A DNA stretch of 64,000 nucleotides from Rhodobacterales bacterium RIFCSPHIGHO2_02_FULL_62_130. Its GTDB lineage: Bacteria; Pseudomonadota; Alphaproteobacteria; Rhodobacterales; Rhodobacteraceae. The position numbers were made by a program, and so were the translations under genes. The notes under the pieces are model-generated. The model did not search any database and had not been told where the DNA came from. It saw nothing but the letters and a program-made list of their open reading frames with translations. The stretch covers positions 141,380 through 205,379 of the forward strand of contig MHZT01000035.1 in the NCBI GenBank assembly GCA_001828855.1, in the 5' to 3' direction. Below, piece by piece: positions 36,605 to 45,347 of this stretch; positions within the stretch are counted from its first letter, which is position 1; every line of letters begins with the position of its first letter.

Positions 36605-36639
36605 CCCTCCGGGGGGGATATTTTTGCGAAGAGGATTTC
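36605..36639 (-). repeat. Dispersed palindromic element, family 1, head only (copy f)
   Basis: CCGGGGGGGATATTTTTGCG followed by AAGAGGATTT is the reverse complement of the family head. It lies 13 bases before a full copy in the opposite orientation, making a large imperfect inverted repeat after dnaE. Confidence 0.55.
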
Positions 36640-36651
36640 GGAAGCGGTTCC

Positions 36652-36745
36652 CTATCCTCTTTGCAAAAATATCCTCGGGGGGAGGTCACAATTGCCCTGC
36701 AATTGTGACTGGGGGGCAGACGGCCCCCCTTCTTTTTTCCCGAAG
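36652..36745 (+). repeat. Dispersed palindromic element, family 1, copy g
   Basis: CCTCTTTGCAAAAATATCCT then CGGGGGG, variable hairpin TCACAATTG/CAATTGTGA, GGGGGGCAGACGGCCCCCCTT and a T-rich tail. It fills the convergent gap between dnaE and the AbrB-type gene and may terminate either. Confidence 0.7.
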
Positions 36746-36746
36746 A

Positions 36747-37805
36747 TCAACGCAGCCAGCGGCTGCCGATCTTGGCGGCGGTCACGGCCAGCACGATCCG
36801 CGCGACATGGTGGGCGGTGACATAGATCGCGCTCAGGTTCAGGCTCAGGGCGATCAGGCTCATCTCGGCCAGACCGCCGGGGGCGAAGGCGAGAAACACC
36901 GCCGCAACAGGTTCGCCGACCAAGGCGTGCAGGGCAAAGGCAAAGCCAAGTGCCAGCAGGAGCGCCGCCGCGCCGTTGAGCAAAGCCAGCCGTGCCGCGC
37001 GGCGCAAAAGGGCGCGGTCAACGCCCACAAACCTTGCGCCCAGACCCGTTCCCAGCACCACCTGCGTGATTGCCACAAGCCAGCCCGGCGGCACGCCTTG
37101 CACAAGGCCCAGCCCATGCAGCAGCGCCGAGGCTGTCAGCGGTCCGGTGATGATCCAGCCCGGAAAGCGCAAAGCCCGCGCCACCGCCACGCCCGCGCCC
37201 CCTGCCAGCACCAGCACCAAGGCGTCGCGCGCGCTTAAAGCCACGCCCGACCCTGCCATCCTTGCCCCCGAAGCCGATCCCACCGCTTGGCCTGTGAGCA
37301 GCAGGAACAGCAGCGGGATCGCCACAATCGTGCCGATCAGCCGCAGGAATTGCAGCACGGTCAGCAGGCGCACATCCGCCCCAGCCTCCTCGCCCAGTTG
37401 CACGCTTTCGATCAGCCCGCCCGGCACCGCGCCGAAGAAGGCCGCGGTCGCATCCAGTCCGCCCCTGCGGTAGATCAGAAATCCGACGGCATGGGCCAGC
37501 GGCACGAACAGGCATAGCGCCAGCAGCGACGGACCCCAGCCCAGAGCTTGCCCTGCAACCGCCGGTGTGAACGCGCCGCCAATCGCCACGCCGATCACCG
37601 GCACAAAGGAAAACCGCAGCCGCGCGGGCAGGGTCACCGGCTTGCCCGCAATCCGCAGGTTCAGCGCCGCCATCACCCCGACCACCAGCAGCGACCCGAG
37701 CAGAAACCCCAGTGGCAGATGCAGCGCCGCCGCGATGCTGCCGCCCGCGCCCCCCAGCGCCAGCGTGATCGCCAGCGCACCAAGATCCACGCCAAATGCC
37801 CGCAT
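36747..37805 (-). CDS. AbrB-type (AbrB_dup) membrane protein
   Basis: 352 residues with 10 or so hydrophobic helices in two similar halves: [20 protein letters not shown] in the first, [20 protein letters not shown] in the second, each followed by a glycine-rich helix. [20 protein letters not shown] matches the AbrB/ammonia monooxygenase-like (COG3180) family, annotated as putative regulators of aidB but of unverified function. Probably an inner-membrane transporter-like protein. It lies 3 bases after slyX on the same strand. Confidence 0.8.
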   Translation of the reverse strand: MRAFGVDLGALAITLALGGAGGSIAAALHLPLGFLLGSLLVVGVMAALNLRIAGKPVTLPARLRFSFVPVIGVAIGGAFTPAVAGQALGWGPSLLALCLFVPLAHAVGFLIYRRGGLDATAAFFGAVPGGLIESVQLGEEAGADVRLLTVLQFLRLIGTIVAIPLLFLLLTGQAVGSASGARMAGSGVALSARDALVLVLAGGAGVAVARALRFPGWIITGPLTASALLHGLGLVQGVPPGWLVAITQVVLGTGLGARFVGVDRALLRRAARLALLNGAAALLLALGFAFALHALVGEPVAAVFLAFAPGGLAEMSLIALSLNLSAIYVTAHHVARIVLAVTAAKIGSRWLR

Positions 37806-37808
37806 GAT

Positions 37809-38012
37809 CTACCAGTGCGGCGGTTTCTGGTCGGCCAGCGGGATGCTGCCCGCGCCATCCCCTTCGCGTTCGGCCTCGCGTTCCGCCAGCAGTTGCGTCA
37901 GCCGCAGCAGCCTGTCCAGATCGCGCGATTGCCGTGCCACGATGTCGGACAGATCGTCCACCGCGCGGGTCAGATGCGCGATCCGCTCTTCCAAAGCCTC
38001 GATCTGGTTCAT
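37809..38012 (-). CDS. slyX: SlyX family protein
   Basis: 67 residues. The coiled-coil opening ([20 protein letters not shown], then [20 protein letters not shown]) and the C-terminal PPHW are diagnostic of SlyX. Function is not known; E. coli slyX lies near slyD. The reading frame extends further upstream antisense to hisS, but the conserved start is MNQIEALEE with GGGGGC upstream. Followed by the AbrB-type gene after 3 bases. Confidence 0.85.
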   Translation of the reverse strand: MNQIEALEERIAHLTRAVDDLSDIVARQSRDLDRLLRLTQLLAEREAEREGDGAGSIPLADQKPPHW

Positions 38013-38111
38013 GCGGCCCCCTTGCCTGCGGGAAAAACCAAGCTCTGCGCCTTGCCGCCCCGCCCCCCATCCGTTACACGGGCGGCGACAAAAAGCGAAG
38101 GGTCGAAGGCT

Positions 38112-39698
38112 ATGGCAAACGACAAACCCGCACGCCGCCCGCGCGCCGAGACGCCCAAGGGCTTCCGTGACTATTTCGGCGCCGAGGTGACCGAGCGCAA
38201 GGCGATGCTGGACAAGATCACCGCTGTTTACCATCGCTACGGCTTTGACCCGCTGGAAACCAGTGGGGTCGAGACGGTCGAGGCTTTGGGCAAGTTCCTG
38301 CCCGACGTGGATCGCCCGAATGAGGGCGTGTTCGCGTGGCAGGACGAGGATGCCGATTGGCTGGCGCTGCGTTATGACCTGACCGCGCCTTTGGCCCGCG
38401 TCGCGGCGCAGTATCGCAACGACCTGCCGTCGCCCTATCGCCGCTATGCGATGGGTCCGGTCTGGCGCAACGAGAAACCGGGTCCGGGCCGGTTCCGTCA
38501 GTTCTATCAATGCGATGCGGATACGGTGGGTTCGGGATCGGTCGCGGCGGATGCCGAGATCTGTGCCATGCTGTCGGATGCGCTGGAAGCCGCGGGGATT
38601 GAGCGCGGCGACTATGTGATCAAGGTGAACAACCGCAAGGTGCTGAACGGGGTGATGGAGGTCGCGGGTATCGCCGGTGACGACAAGGAAGCTGAACGCG
38701 GGATTGTGCTGCGCGCGATTGATAAGTTTGATCGGCTGGGAGAGGGCGGTGTGCGCGCGTTATTGGGAGAAGGCCGCAAGGATGACAGCGGCGACTTTAC
38801 CAAAGGTGCAGGGCTTTCTGAGGCACAGGCTGAGAAAGTCATGGGGTTTGTCAACGCAAGCCGCATTGTGGAAAGCGAACTGCGTGACGGGCCTCCCAGA
38901 CCTGACGACAGGATTCCTGGTGGGATGGGGCTGACTGTCTCGAACCCGACAGAGCAGAGCGAACATGCTGGGCGGCTATGGAATTGGGCGGTCCTAGATC
39001 ACCTGATGCGCCTCGTTGGAACGACAGATATTGGCTTTGAAGGGATCAAAGAGCTTGGCGAGATCGCAGACTTGCTCAAGGGGCAGGGCTACGGCCCCGA
39101 CCGCATCCGCATTGACCCCTCGGTCGTGCGTGGCCTTGGCTACTACACCGGCCCTGTCTATGAGGCGGAACTCACCTTTGAAATCCTTGATGAAAAGGGC
39201 CGCAAGCGGCAGTTTGGGTCGGTTGCGGGGGGTGGGCGCTATGATGATCTGGTGAAGCGCTTCACCGGCCAGTCGGTGCCTGCGACGGGGGTTTCCATCG
39301 GGGTGGACCGGCTGCTGGCGGCCTTGCGGGCCAAGGGGCGCGGGGTAGCGGATAGTGCGGGGCCGGTGGTTGTCACCGTGATGGACCGTGACCGGATGGC
39401 GGATTACATGGGCATGGTGGGCGAATTGCGCGCCGCCGGTATCCGCGCCGAGGTGTATCTGGGCAACCCCAAGAACTTTGGCAACCAGTTGAAATACGCC
39501 GACAAACGCCAGTCTCCGATTGCGGTGATTCAGGGCGGGAACGAGGCTGCGGCGGGAACGGTGATCCTGAAAGACCTGATCCTTGGCGCGAAGATCGCCG
39601 CCAGTGCCACGCTTGAGGAATGGAAAGACCGCCCCGCTCAGGTTGAAATCCCCCGCGCCGATCTGGTGGCGGCGGTGCAGCGGATGCTGGCGCAATGA
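38112..39698 (+). CDS. hisS: Histidine--tRNA ligase
   Basis: 528 residues. Class II motifs are [20 protein letters not shown] and QFYQCDAD (motif 2), the histidine-specific [17 protein letters not shown] near residue 337 and [17 protein letters not shown] (motif 3). The RGLGYYTG form, where most bacteria have RGLDYYTG, is typical of many alphaproteobacteria. Residues about 193-319 use codons rare in the neighbours (TTA, AGA, AGG, two CTA, GGA) and contain a segment unlike the expected family sequence, suggesting a recombined patch. Overlaps hisZ by ATGA; first gene of hisS-hisZ-hisG. Confidence 0.92.
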   Translation: MANDKPARRPRAETPKGFRDYFGAEVTERKAMLDKITAVYHRYGFDPLETSGVETVEALGKFLPDVDRPNEGVFAWQDEDADWLALRYDLTAPLARVAAQYRNDLPSPYRRYAMGPVWRNEKPGPGRFRQFYQCDADTVGSGSVAADAEICAMLSDALEAAGIERGDYVIKVNNRKVLNGVMEVAGIAGDDKEAERGIVLRAIDKFDRLGEGGVRALLGEGRKDDSGDFTKGAGLSEAQAEKVMGFVNASRIVESELRDGPPRPDDRIPGGMGLTVSNPTEQSEHAGRLWNWAVLDHLMRLVGTTDIGFEGIKELGEIADLLKGQGYGPDRIRIDPSVVRGLGYYTGPVYEAELTFEILDEKGRKRQFGSVAGGGRYDDLVKRFTGQSVPATGVSIGVDRLLAALRAKGRGVADSAGPVVVTVMDRDRMADYMGMVGELRAAGIRAEVYLGNPKNFGNQLKYADKRQSPIAVIQGGNEAAAGTVILKDLILGAKIAASATLEEWKDRPAQVEIPRADLVAAVQRMLAQ

Positions 39699-40792
39699 CG
39701 CAAAAGCCCGCCACCCGCGCCGAGGCGGAACGGCTGTTCGCGGCGTTTCAGGCGGCGGGGGCGGTGCCGGTCGAGGCTGACCTTTTGCTGCCCGCCGAGA
39801 CCCTGCTTGATCTTTACGGCGAGGATATTCGCGCGCGGGCCTATGTGACGAATGACCCGTTGCGCGGCGAGATGATGCTGCGGCCCGATTTTACCGTGCC
39901 GGTGGTGCAGGCCCATATGCGCGAGGGGGCCGAACCGGCGCGCTATTGCTATCTGGGTGAGGTGTTCCGCAAGCAAGAGCATTTGGGCAATCGCGCCTCG
40001 GAATATCTGCAGGTGGGGTTCGAGGTGTTTGACCGCGAGGCCCCCGAGGCGGCGGATGCCGAGGTCTTCGCGCTGTTCTCGGGCCTGCTGGCGGGGCTGC
40101 CGCTGCGCGCGACTACGGGCGATATCGGGATTCTGATGGCGGCGGTGCGGGGGCTTGATACCACGCCGCGCCGCAAGGCCGCCCTTTTGCGCCATATCTG
40201 GCGGCCCAAGCGGTTCCGTGCGCTGCTGGACCGTTTTGCGGGGCGCGCGCCGGTGCCGGTGGCGCGGCAACAGTTGCTGGAGCGGTTGGCGGCAGGATCG
40301 CCTGCTGATCTGATCGCGCAGGCGGGCAGCTTTATCGGTCTGCGCGCGCCCGAGGATATTGCGGCCCGCGCGGCGGCGTTGATCGAGGATGCGGGTGCTG
40401 CGCCCATCGCGGCCCCTGCGGCGGCGCTGCTGTATGATCTTCTGTCCTTGCAAGCCCCCGCGCAGGCGGCGCTGACGCATTTGCGCGGTATCACGCCGCT
40501 TTTGCCCGCGATTGAGCCTGCGGTGGATCGCTTTGCCACGCGGCTTGCGGCGCTGACGGCGCGGGGGATTGATACCGCGACGCTGGCGTTCGAGGCCAGC
40601 CTTGGCCGCACCTCGATGGAATATTACGACGGTTTCGTGTTCAGCTTTCACGGGCCTGCGGACTGGCCTGCGGTGGCCAGCGGCGGGCGCTATGATGCGC
40701 TGACGGCGGTGCTGGGGCAGGGGCGGTCGATCCCTGCGGTGGGCGGCGTGATCCGCCCCGGTCTTGTGGCGCAGTTGCGGGGGGCAGTCTGA
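39695..40792 (+). CDS. hisZ: ATP phosphoribosyltransferase regulatory subunit
   Basis: 365 residues of the HisRS-like fold without a tRNA-ligase active site. Visible are [37 protein letters not shown] (motif-2 like) and [20 protein letters not shown]. HisZ is needed to activate the short HisG and to give feedback inhibition by histidine. The start overlaps the hisS stop and the stop overlaps the hisG start (TGATG), so the three are translated as a unit. Confidence 0.9.
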   Translation: MTQKPATRAEAERLFAAFQAAGAVPVEADLLLPAETLLDLYGEDIRARAYVTNDPLRGEMMLRPDFTVPVVQAHMREGAEPARYCYLGEVFRKQEHLGNRASEYLQVGFEVFDREAPEAADAEVFALFSGLLAGLPLRATTGDIGILMAAVRGLDTTPRRKAALLRHIWRPKRFRALLDRFAGRAPVPVARQQLLERLAAGSPADLIAQAGSFIGLRAPEDIAARAAALIEDAGAAPIAAPAAALLYDLLSLQAPAQAALTHLRGITPLLPAIEPAVDRFATRLAALTARGIDTATLAFEASLGRTSMEYYDGFVFSFHGPADWPAVASGGRYDALTAVLGQGRSIPAVGGVIRPGLVAQLRGAV

Positions 40793-41496
40793 TGTTGAAA
40801 ATCGGAGTGCCATCCAAGGGCCGCCTGATGGAGAAAACCTTTGACTGGTTCGGCGCGCGCGGCGTGACCATGCGCCAGACGGGGGCGGAGCGGGAATATT
40901 CCGGCGCGGTCGATGGTGTGGACGGGGTGGAACTGGTGCTGCTGTCGGCGGGGGAGATTCCGCGCGAGTTGTCGGCGGGGCGTATTCACCTTGGCGTCAC
41001 GGGGTCGGACCTTGTGCGCGACAAGCTGGCGGATTGGGACGCGCAGGTAGTGGAACTGGCCCCCTTGGGCTTTGGCCATGCCGATCTGATTATTGCCGTG
41101 CCTGCGGTCTGGATCGATGTGGATACCATCGACGATCTGGACGCGGCGGCGGCGGCGTTTCGGGCGGCGCATGGCTTCCGGCTGCGGATTGCGACGAAGT
41201 ATCACCGGCTGGTGCGGGAATTCCTGACGGAAAACGGTGTGGCGGATTATCAACTGGTGGACAGTCAGGGTGCGACCGAAGGCACGGTCAAGAACCTGAC
41301 CGCCGAGGCCGTGGCCGATATCACCTCGTCAGGGGAAACGCTGCGGGCGAACCATCTGAAGATATTGTCGGACGGGCTGATCCATCAAAGCCAAGCCACG
41401 CTTTACGCGGCGCGCAACGCCGATTGGGCGCAGGCGCAGGGGGCGATGCAGGCTTTGGCGGCGCGGTTGGGGATTGTGGCTCCCTTATTCGCCTGA
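40792..41496 (+). CDS. hisG: ATP phosphoribosyltransferase catalytic subunit, short form
   Basis: 234 residues, the short form lacking the C-terminal regulatory domain, consistent with hisZ upstream. It begins [20 protein letters not shown] and carries LGVTGSDLVRDKL and the PRPP-binding-type loop VDSQGATEGTVKNLTAEAVA. It joins ATP and PRPP in the first step of histidine synthesis. It shares one base with hisZ. No obvious terminator is visible before the next gene. Confidence 0.93.
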   Translation: MLKIGVPSKGRLMEKTFDWFGARGVTMRQTGAEREYSGAVDGVDGVELVLLSAGEIPRELSAGRIHLGVTGSDLVRDKLADWDAQVVELAPLGFGHADLIIAVPAVWIDVDTIDDLDAAAAAFRAAHGFRLRIATKYHRLVREFLTENGVADYQLVDSQGATEGTVKNLTAEAVADITSSGETLRANHLKILSDGLIHQSQATLYAARNADWAQAQGAMQALAARLGIVAPLFA

Positions 41497-41565
41497 TCTT
41501 CGCATGGGCTTGACCGCAAGGCGGGGAAGGTTAACTCTGGACCTCACAGCCTTGCGAGGACTGCC

Positions 41566-41913
41566 ATGGCCAACCGCCTGTTTCCGCTTTTCCTGATGCT
41601 TGCCGCGCCAGCCCTTGCGGGCGATCTGGCGGGGGCCGATGCCGTGCGTGCGGCGATTTCAGGCAATACCGTGCAGGGCGGCATGCAGGCTTCGGGGGCT
41701 TATACCGAGTATTATGCCGCTGATGGCACCATCAGGGCGCGCGACTACACGGGGCGCTGGAGCATCGAGGGCGACGCGATGTGCTTTGCCTATGGGGAAG
41801 ATCCGGCCACCTGCTGGGGCGTGCGGCTGGAGGGGAGCAGCGTGACTTGGGTCGGGGATGGCGGGGATGAGGGCAACGGCACCATTCTGTCGGGCAATCC
41901 CAACGGGTTTTGA
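41566..41913 (+). CDS. Small exported protein of unknown function
   Basis: 115 residues. A signal peptide (MANRLFPLFLMLAAPALAGD) precedes a small domain with YTEYYAADGTIRARDYTGRW and two cysteines (MCFAYGEDPATCWGV) that could form a disulfide in the periplasm. The pattern of tyrosine- and glycine-rich strands suggests a beta-rich fold. I do not recognise a named family. It sits 69 bases after hisG; no operon is evident. Confidence 0.7.
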   Translation: MANRLFPLFLMLAAPALAGDLAGADAVRAAISGNTVQGGMQASGAYTEYYAADGTIRARDYTGRWSIEGDAMCFAYGEDPATCWGVRLEGSSVTWVGDGGDEGNGTILSGNPNGF

Positions 41914-41933
41914 ACTTGGCCAAATTCTGCCGT

Positions 41934-42125
41934 GCTGGGGCAGGCGGAGAAGGAAAGGCACTGGCTTTCCCTGCCCGTGGTGACCTCGCCTCGGCGAGAC
42001 TTTATCAGCCGACCTGACATCGGCCACCGCCTGCCTTGGCGGGCTGGCGCTGGCTGGTGACTTTGGGCCACCGGCTTGGGATAGGGCGGGCCTTGGCGGT
42101 GACCTCGGCGATGGCCTTGGTCAGG
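41934..42125. repeat. Dispersed repeat family 2, copy b
   Basis: It matches the gap 9314-9520: GGAAAGGCACTGGCTTTCC hairpin, GGCGCTGGCTGGTGACTTTG with GGCCACCGGCTTGGGA, and a tail with GGTGACCTCGGCGATGGCCT. It fills most of the 237-base gap between the small exported protein and the DUF1489 gene. Confidence 0.6.
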
Positions 42126-42150
42126 TCAGGCCCGATCCGCTGCCAGCAAT

Positions 42151-42579
42151 TTATCGCAGCCCGATTTCAGCCAATGCCTGCGCCAGTTCCGGCGGCAGGG
42201 CGTCGTCCAGCGCGCGGCCCTTGGGCAGATCGCGCGGGGCGTCTTCGGCAGTCAGGTAGCGCCAGCCTTGGAAGGGGCGGCGGGGGGCGTGTTCGGTGCG
42301 GATCACCTCGGCATCCAGCACCAGCGCACAGCGGTTGATCCCGTCGCCGCCCTGACGCGCCGCCAGCCCGACGATTCTTTGCCGCGCCTGCACCGTGCCT
42401 TTGATGATCCAATAGAGCGAGCCGCCCGACAGGATTTCAGCCTCGCGTTTGGGCCACATGCGGGTGACATGTTCGGTGGTGCCTTTGGCCCAGACATGGG
42501 CATGCGCGCGGTGCCAATCCAGCAGATCCTCGACAGAATCCGCGCCGACGCAGAGTTTGATCAGGTTCAGATGGTCCAC
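42151..42579 (-). CDS. DUF1489 family protein
   Basis: 142 residues. The N-terminus LNLIKLCVGADSVEDLLDWH and the motif WPKREAEILSGGSLYWIIKG are characteristic of DUF1489, a cytoplasmic alphaproteobacterial family of unknown function. I take a GTG start because GGGGGA lies 3 bases upstream and the length then matches the family; an ATG at 42606 adds nine residues without a ribosome site. The gene is divergent from nrdJ. Confidence 0.8.
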   Translation of the reverse strand: MDHLNLIKLCVGADSVEDLLDWHRAHAHVWAKGTTEHVTRMWPKREAEILSGGSLYWIIKGTVQARQRIVGLAARQGGDGINRCALVLDAEVIRTEHAPRRPFQGWRYLTAEDAPRDLPKGRALDDALPPELAQALAEIGLR

Positions 42580-42670
42580 GATTCCCCCAAGGCTGATCGC
42601 TAACATAGAGCTAAATATGGTAGCCTCAAGCCTTGCCCGCGCAGTCGGTTGGGGCTATCTTGCAACCCTG

Positions 42671-42697
42671 CCCGAGACCGCCGCAAGCGATCTCGGG
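42671..42697 (+). other. Hairpin in the nrdJ leader
   Basis: CCCGAGA and TCTCGGG arms (7 pairs, 13-base loop) lie 39 bases before the nrdJ start, in the probable untranslated leader. It could be an RNA structure or chance. No B12-box-like sequence of a cobalamin riboswitch is seen around it. Confidence 0.3.
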
Positions 42698-42735
42698 CCT
42701 TGTCATTATATCCAAGCCCAAGAAGGAACGCCCCC

Positions 42736-45024
42736 ATGTCGCGCTTTGCCGCCCCCATTGCCGAGCAAATCTGGGACATGAAATATCGGTTGAAAGCCAG
42801 CGATGGCACACCGATTGACGGATCGGTTGAAGATAGCTGGCGCCGCATCGCCCGCGCCTTGGCCGAGGTCGAATCCGAGCCTGCCGTCTGGGAAGAGCGA
42901 TTCTACGAAGCGCTGGAAGATTTCAAATACCTGCCCGCAGGCCGCATCACCGCAGGCGCTGGCACGGGCCGCGCCGTGACGCTGTTCAACTGCTTTGTGA
43001 TGGGGACGATTCCCGACAATATGGGCGGGATTTTTGACGGGCTGAAAGAGGCCGCGCTGACCATGCAGCAGGGCGGCGGCATCGGCTATGATTTCAGCAC
43101 CATCCGCCCGCGCGGGGCGGAAGTGAAGGGCGTGGCGGCAGACGCCTCTGGCCCGCTGTCTTTCATGGATGTGTGGGATGCGATGTGCCGCACCATCATG
43201 TCGGCTGGCAGCCGCCGTGGCGCGATGATGGCGACCATGCGCTGCGATCACCCCGATGTGGAGTTCTTCATCGAGGCCAAGAAAGACCCCGCCCGCCTGC
43301 GGATGTTCAACCTTTCCGTGCTGATCACCGATCCCTTCATGGATGCGGTCAAGGCCGATGGGCCGTGGGAGCTGGTCTTTGGCGGCAAGGTCTACAAGAC
43401 GCTGCAAGCGCGCGATCTGTGGAACAAGATCATGCGGAACACCTATGATTTCGCAGAACCGGGTGTGATCTTTATCGACCGGATCAACAAGGCCAACAAC
43501 CTTGGCTATGTGGAAACCATCGCCGCCACCAACCCCTGCGGTGAACAGCCCTTGCCGCCCTATGGCGCGTGTTTGCTGGGCTCGATCAACATGGCGACGC
43601 TGGTGTCGGGGGCCTTTACCGACAAGGCCCGCCTTGACCTTGACGCGCTGGACAAGCTGGTCCGCACCGCGATCCGCATGATGGATAACGTGGTCGATGC
43701 CAGCCGCTTCCCGCTGCCCGAACAGGCCGCCGAGGCGAAGAACAAGCGCCGGATTGGCTTGGGCGTCACCGGTTTGGCCGATGCGCTGCTGATGGTCGGT
43801 CTGCGCTATGGCTCGGTTGAGGCCGCGAAACAGACCGAGGACTGGATGCACGCCATCGCGCGGGCCTCCTATCTGGCCTCGGTCGATCTGGCTAAGGAAA
43901 AGGGCGCTTTCCCGCTGTTTGACGCCGAGGCCTATCTGGCCTCGGGCAATATGGCGGCAATGGACGCCGATGTGCGCGACGCCATCCGCAAGCATGGCAT
44001 CCGCAACGCCCTGCTGACCTCTATCGCGCCGACGGGGACGATCTCGCTTTACGCCGGAAACGTCAGTTCGGGGATCGAGCCTGTCTTTGCCTATGCCTAT
44101 ACCCGCAAGGTGCTGCAAAAAGACGGCAGCCGCACCGAGGAAGAGGTGGTCGATTACGCCGTGCGCCTGTGGCGCGAGTTGAAGGGCGAGACGTCGCTGC
44201 CGGATTATTTCGTGAACGCGCAAACCCTGCCGCCCTTGGACCATGTGCGGATGCAGGCGGCGGCGCAGAAATGGATCGACTCCTCGATCTCGAAAACCAT
44301 CAACTGCCCCGAGGATATTTCCTTTGATGATTTCAAAGAGGTCTATATGGCCGCTTGGGATCAGGGCTGCAAAGGCTGCACCACCTACCGCCCGAATGAT
44401 GTGACGGGATCGGTGCTGTCGGTGTCCGAGGGGGCCGCCAAGCCGCCCTCCGAAGCCCCCGCCACCTTGCGCGATACCGAGGCCGGTGCCGAAGTGGTTT
44501 ACCTGTCGGAACCGCTGGACCGTCCGGCAGCGCTGGAAGGCCAGACCTACAAGGTGAAATGGCCGGGCAGCGAGCATGCGCTTTACATCACCATCAATGA
44601 CATCGTGATCGCCGGCCACCGCCGCCCGTTCGAGGTGTTCATCAACTCCAAGAACATGGAGCATTTCGCCTGGACCGTGGCGCTGACTCGGATGATCTCG
44701 GCGGTGTTCCGTCGTGGCGGCGATATTTCCTTTGTGGTCGAGGAGTTGAAGGCGGTCTTTGATCCGCGCGGCGGCGCATGGATGGGCGGGCGTTATATCC
44801 CGTCGATTCTGGCTGCCATCGGTGGCGTGATCGAACGCCATCTGGTCGCCATCGGCTTTATCGAGGGCGAAGGCATGGGCTTGAAATCCGACCCCCACGC
44901 CGAAGTCGTCGCCATCAACGCCGCCCCCCGCGGCAAAGCCTGCCCGTCGTGCGGCGGCTATGAGATGCGGATGGTCGAAGGCTGCATGACCTGCGGGTCC
45001 TGCGGCCATTCGAAATGCGGGTGA
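42736..45024 (+). CDS. nrdJ: Adenosylcobalamin-dependent ribonucleotide reductase (class II)
   Basis: 762 residues. The fold begins with AGRITAGAGTGRAVTLFNCF, with the N-terminal redox cysteine in FNCFVMG. The finger-loop region is ATNPCGEQPLPPYGACLLGS, where NPCGE carries the thiyl-radical cysteine. The tail has a TSCPD-like region and ends in cysteine pairs (CPSCGG, CMTCGSCGHSKC) that re-reduce the active site. Oxygen-independent reduction of ribonucleotides for DNA synthesis. The start MSRFAAPIAEQIW follows AAGGAACG. Divergent from DUF1489 and ended by a terminator at 45111. Confidence 0.93.
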   Translation: MSRFAAPIAEQIWDMKYRLKASDGTPIDGSVEDSWRRIARALAEVESEPAVWEERFYEALEDFKYLPAGRITAGAGTGRAVTLFNCFVMGTIPDNMGGIFDGLKEAALTMQQGGGIGYDFSTIRPRGAEVKGVAADASGPLSFMDVWDAMCRTIMSAGSRRGAMMATMRCDHPDVEFFIEAKKDPARLRMFNLSVLITDPFMDAVKADGPWELVFGGKVYKTLQARDLWNKIMRNTYDFAEPGVIFIDRINKANNLGYVETIAATNPCGEQPLPPYGACLLGSINMATLVSGAFTDKARLDLDALDKLVRTAIRMMDNVVDASRFPLPEQAAEAKNKRRIGLGVTGLADALLMVGLRYGSVEAAKQTEDWMHAIARASYLASVDLAKEKGAFPLFDAEAYLASGNMAAMDADVRDAIRKHGIRNALLTSIAPTGTISLYAGNVSSGIEPVFAYAYTRKVLQKDGSRTEEEVVDYAVRLWRELKGETSLPDYFVNAQTLPPLDHVRMQAAAQKWIDSSISKTINCPEDISFDDFKEVYMAAWDQGCKGCTTYRPNDVTGSVLSVSEGAAKPPSEAPATLRDTEAGAEVVYLSEPLDRPAALEGQTYKVKWPGSEHALYITINDIVIAGHRRPFEVFINSKNMEHFAWTVALTRMISAVFRRGGDISFVVEELKAVFDPRGGAWMGGRYIPSILAAIGGVIERHLVAIGFIEGEGMGLKSDPHAEVVAINAAPRGKACPSCGGYEMRMVEGCMTCGSCGHSKCG

Positions 45025-45041
45025 GGGTGGGTTTGGCGGAG

Positions 45042-45110
45042 TGTCAGACACCGTAAATAACTGCCATTAAACCCGGTTTTCTGCCATTCGGACACATGAA
45101 AAACTGCCAT
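45042..45110. mobile_element. Possible end of a Tn7/Tn5053-like element
   Basis: Starting 17 bases after the nrdJ stop: TGTCAGACACCGTAAATAAC, then three copies of CTGCCAT(T) at 45061, 45081 and 45104, spaced 20 and 23 bases. A TGT-starting tip followed by iterated 20-base-spaced motifs is how TnsB/TniA-bound ends look. No transposase, no tRNA and no opposite end were found in the window, so this may be a remnant. Confidence 0.35.
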
Positions 45111-45140
45111 CGCCCGCCATCTTGGCGGGCGTTTTCTTTT
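45111..45140 (+). terminator. Rho-independent terminator
   Basis: CGCCCGCC-ATCTT-GGCGGGCG followed by TTTTCTTTT, 87 bases after nrdJ. It lies between the possible transposon end and the AAA+ gene. The rest of 45025-45347 (about 200 bases up to the AAA+ start) shows no gene; it has a short CCCGTTGACGGG-type stem and nothing else recognisable. Confidence 0.8.
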
Positions 45141-45347
45141 ATGATCAATGGCTTAGTTGATTGTCGCGGATGCGGCCGCCAGATGCCCGGAAGAGCTGCC
45201 GGCGCGACCCCCTCCCGTTGACGGGGGCGCCCTTACCCGGCAGGAACACGACAGACCCGGGTCCTTTCATATCAACCTCATCACCTGCGCCGAGAGCATG
45301 GTGGCTCGGCATCGCCTTGTGCGATGCCGAAATCGAAAGGCTTACTC

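Noticed and set aside
42580..42735. Cobalamin riboswitch before the B12-dependent reductase
   Set aside because: The leader is short and I see no B12 box or the long conserved core; only a simple hairpin is present.
42706..45051. 781-codon minus-strand frame opposite nrdJ
   Set aside because: Exact shadow of a strongly conserved gene; no ribosome site and composition (many His, Gly, Arg) typical of antisense frames in high-GC DNA.
45025..45347. tRNA or integrase attachment site at the island border
   Set aside because: No cloverleaf, T-loop sequence or CCA-type end was found, and no integrase gene is in the window.
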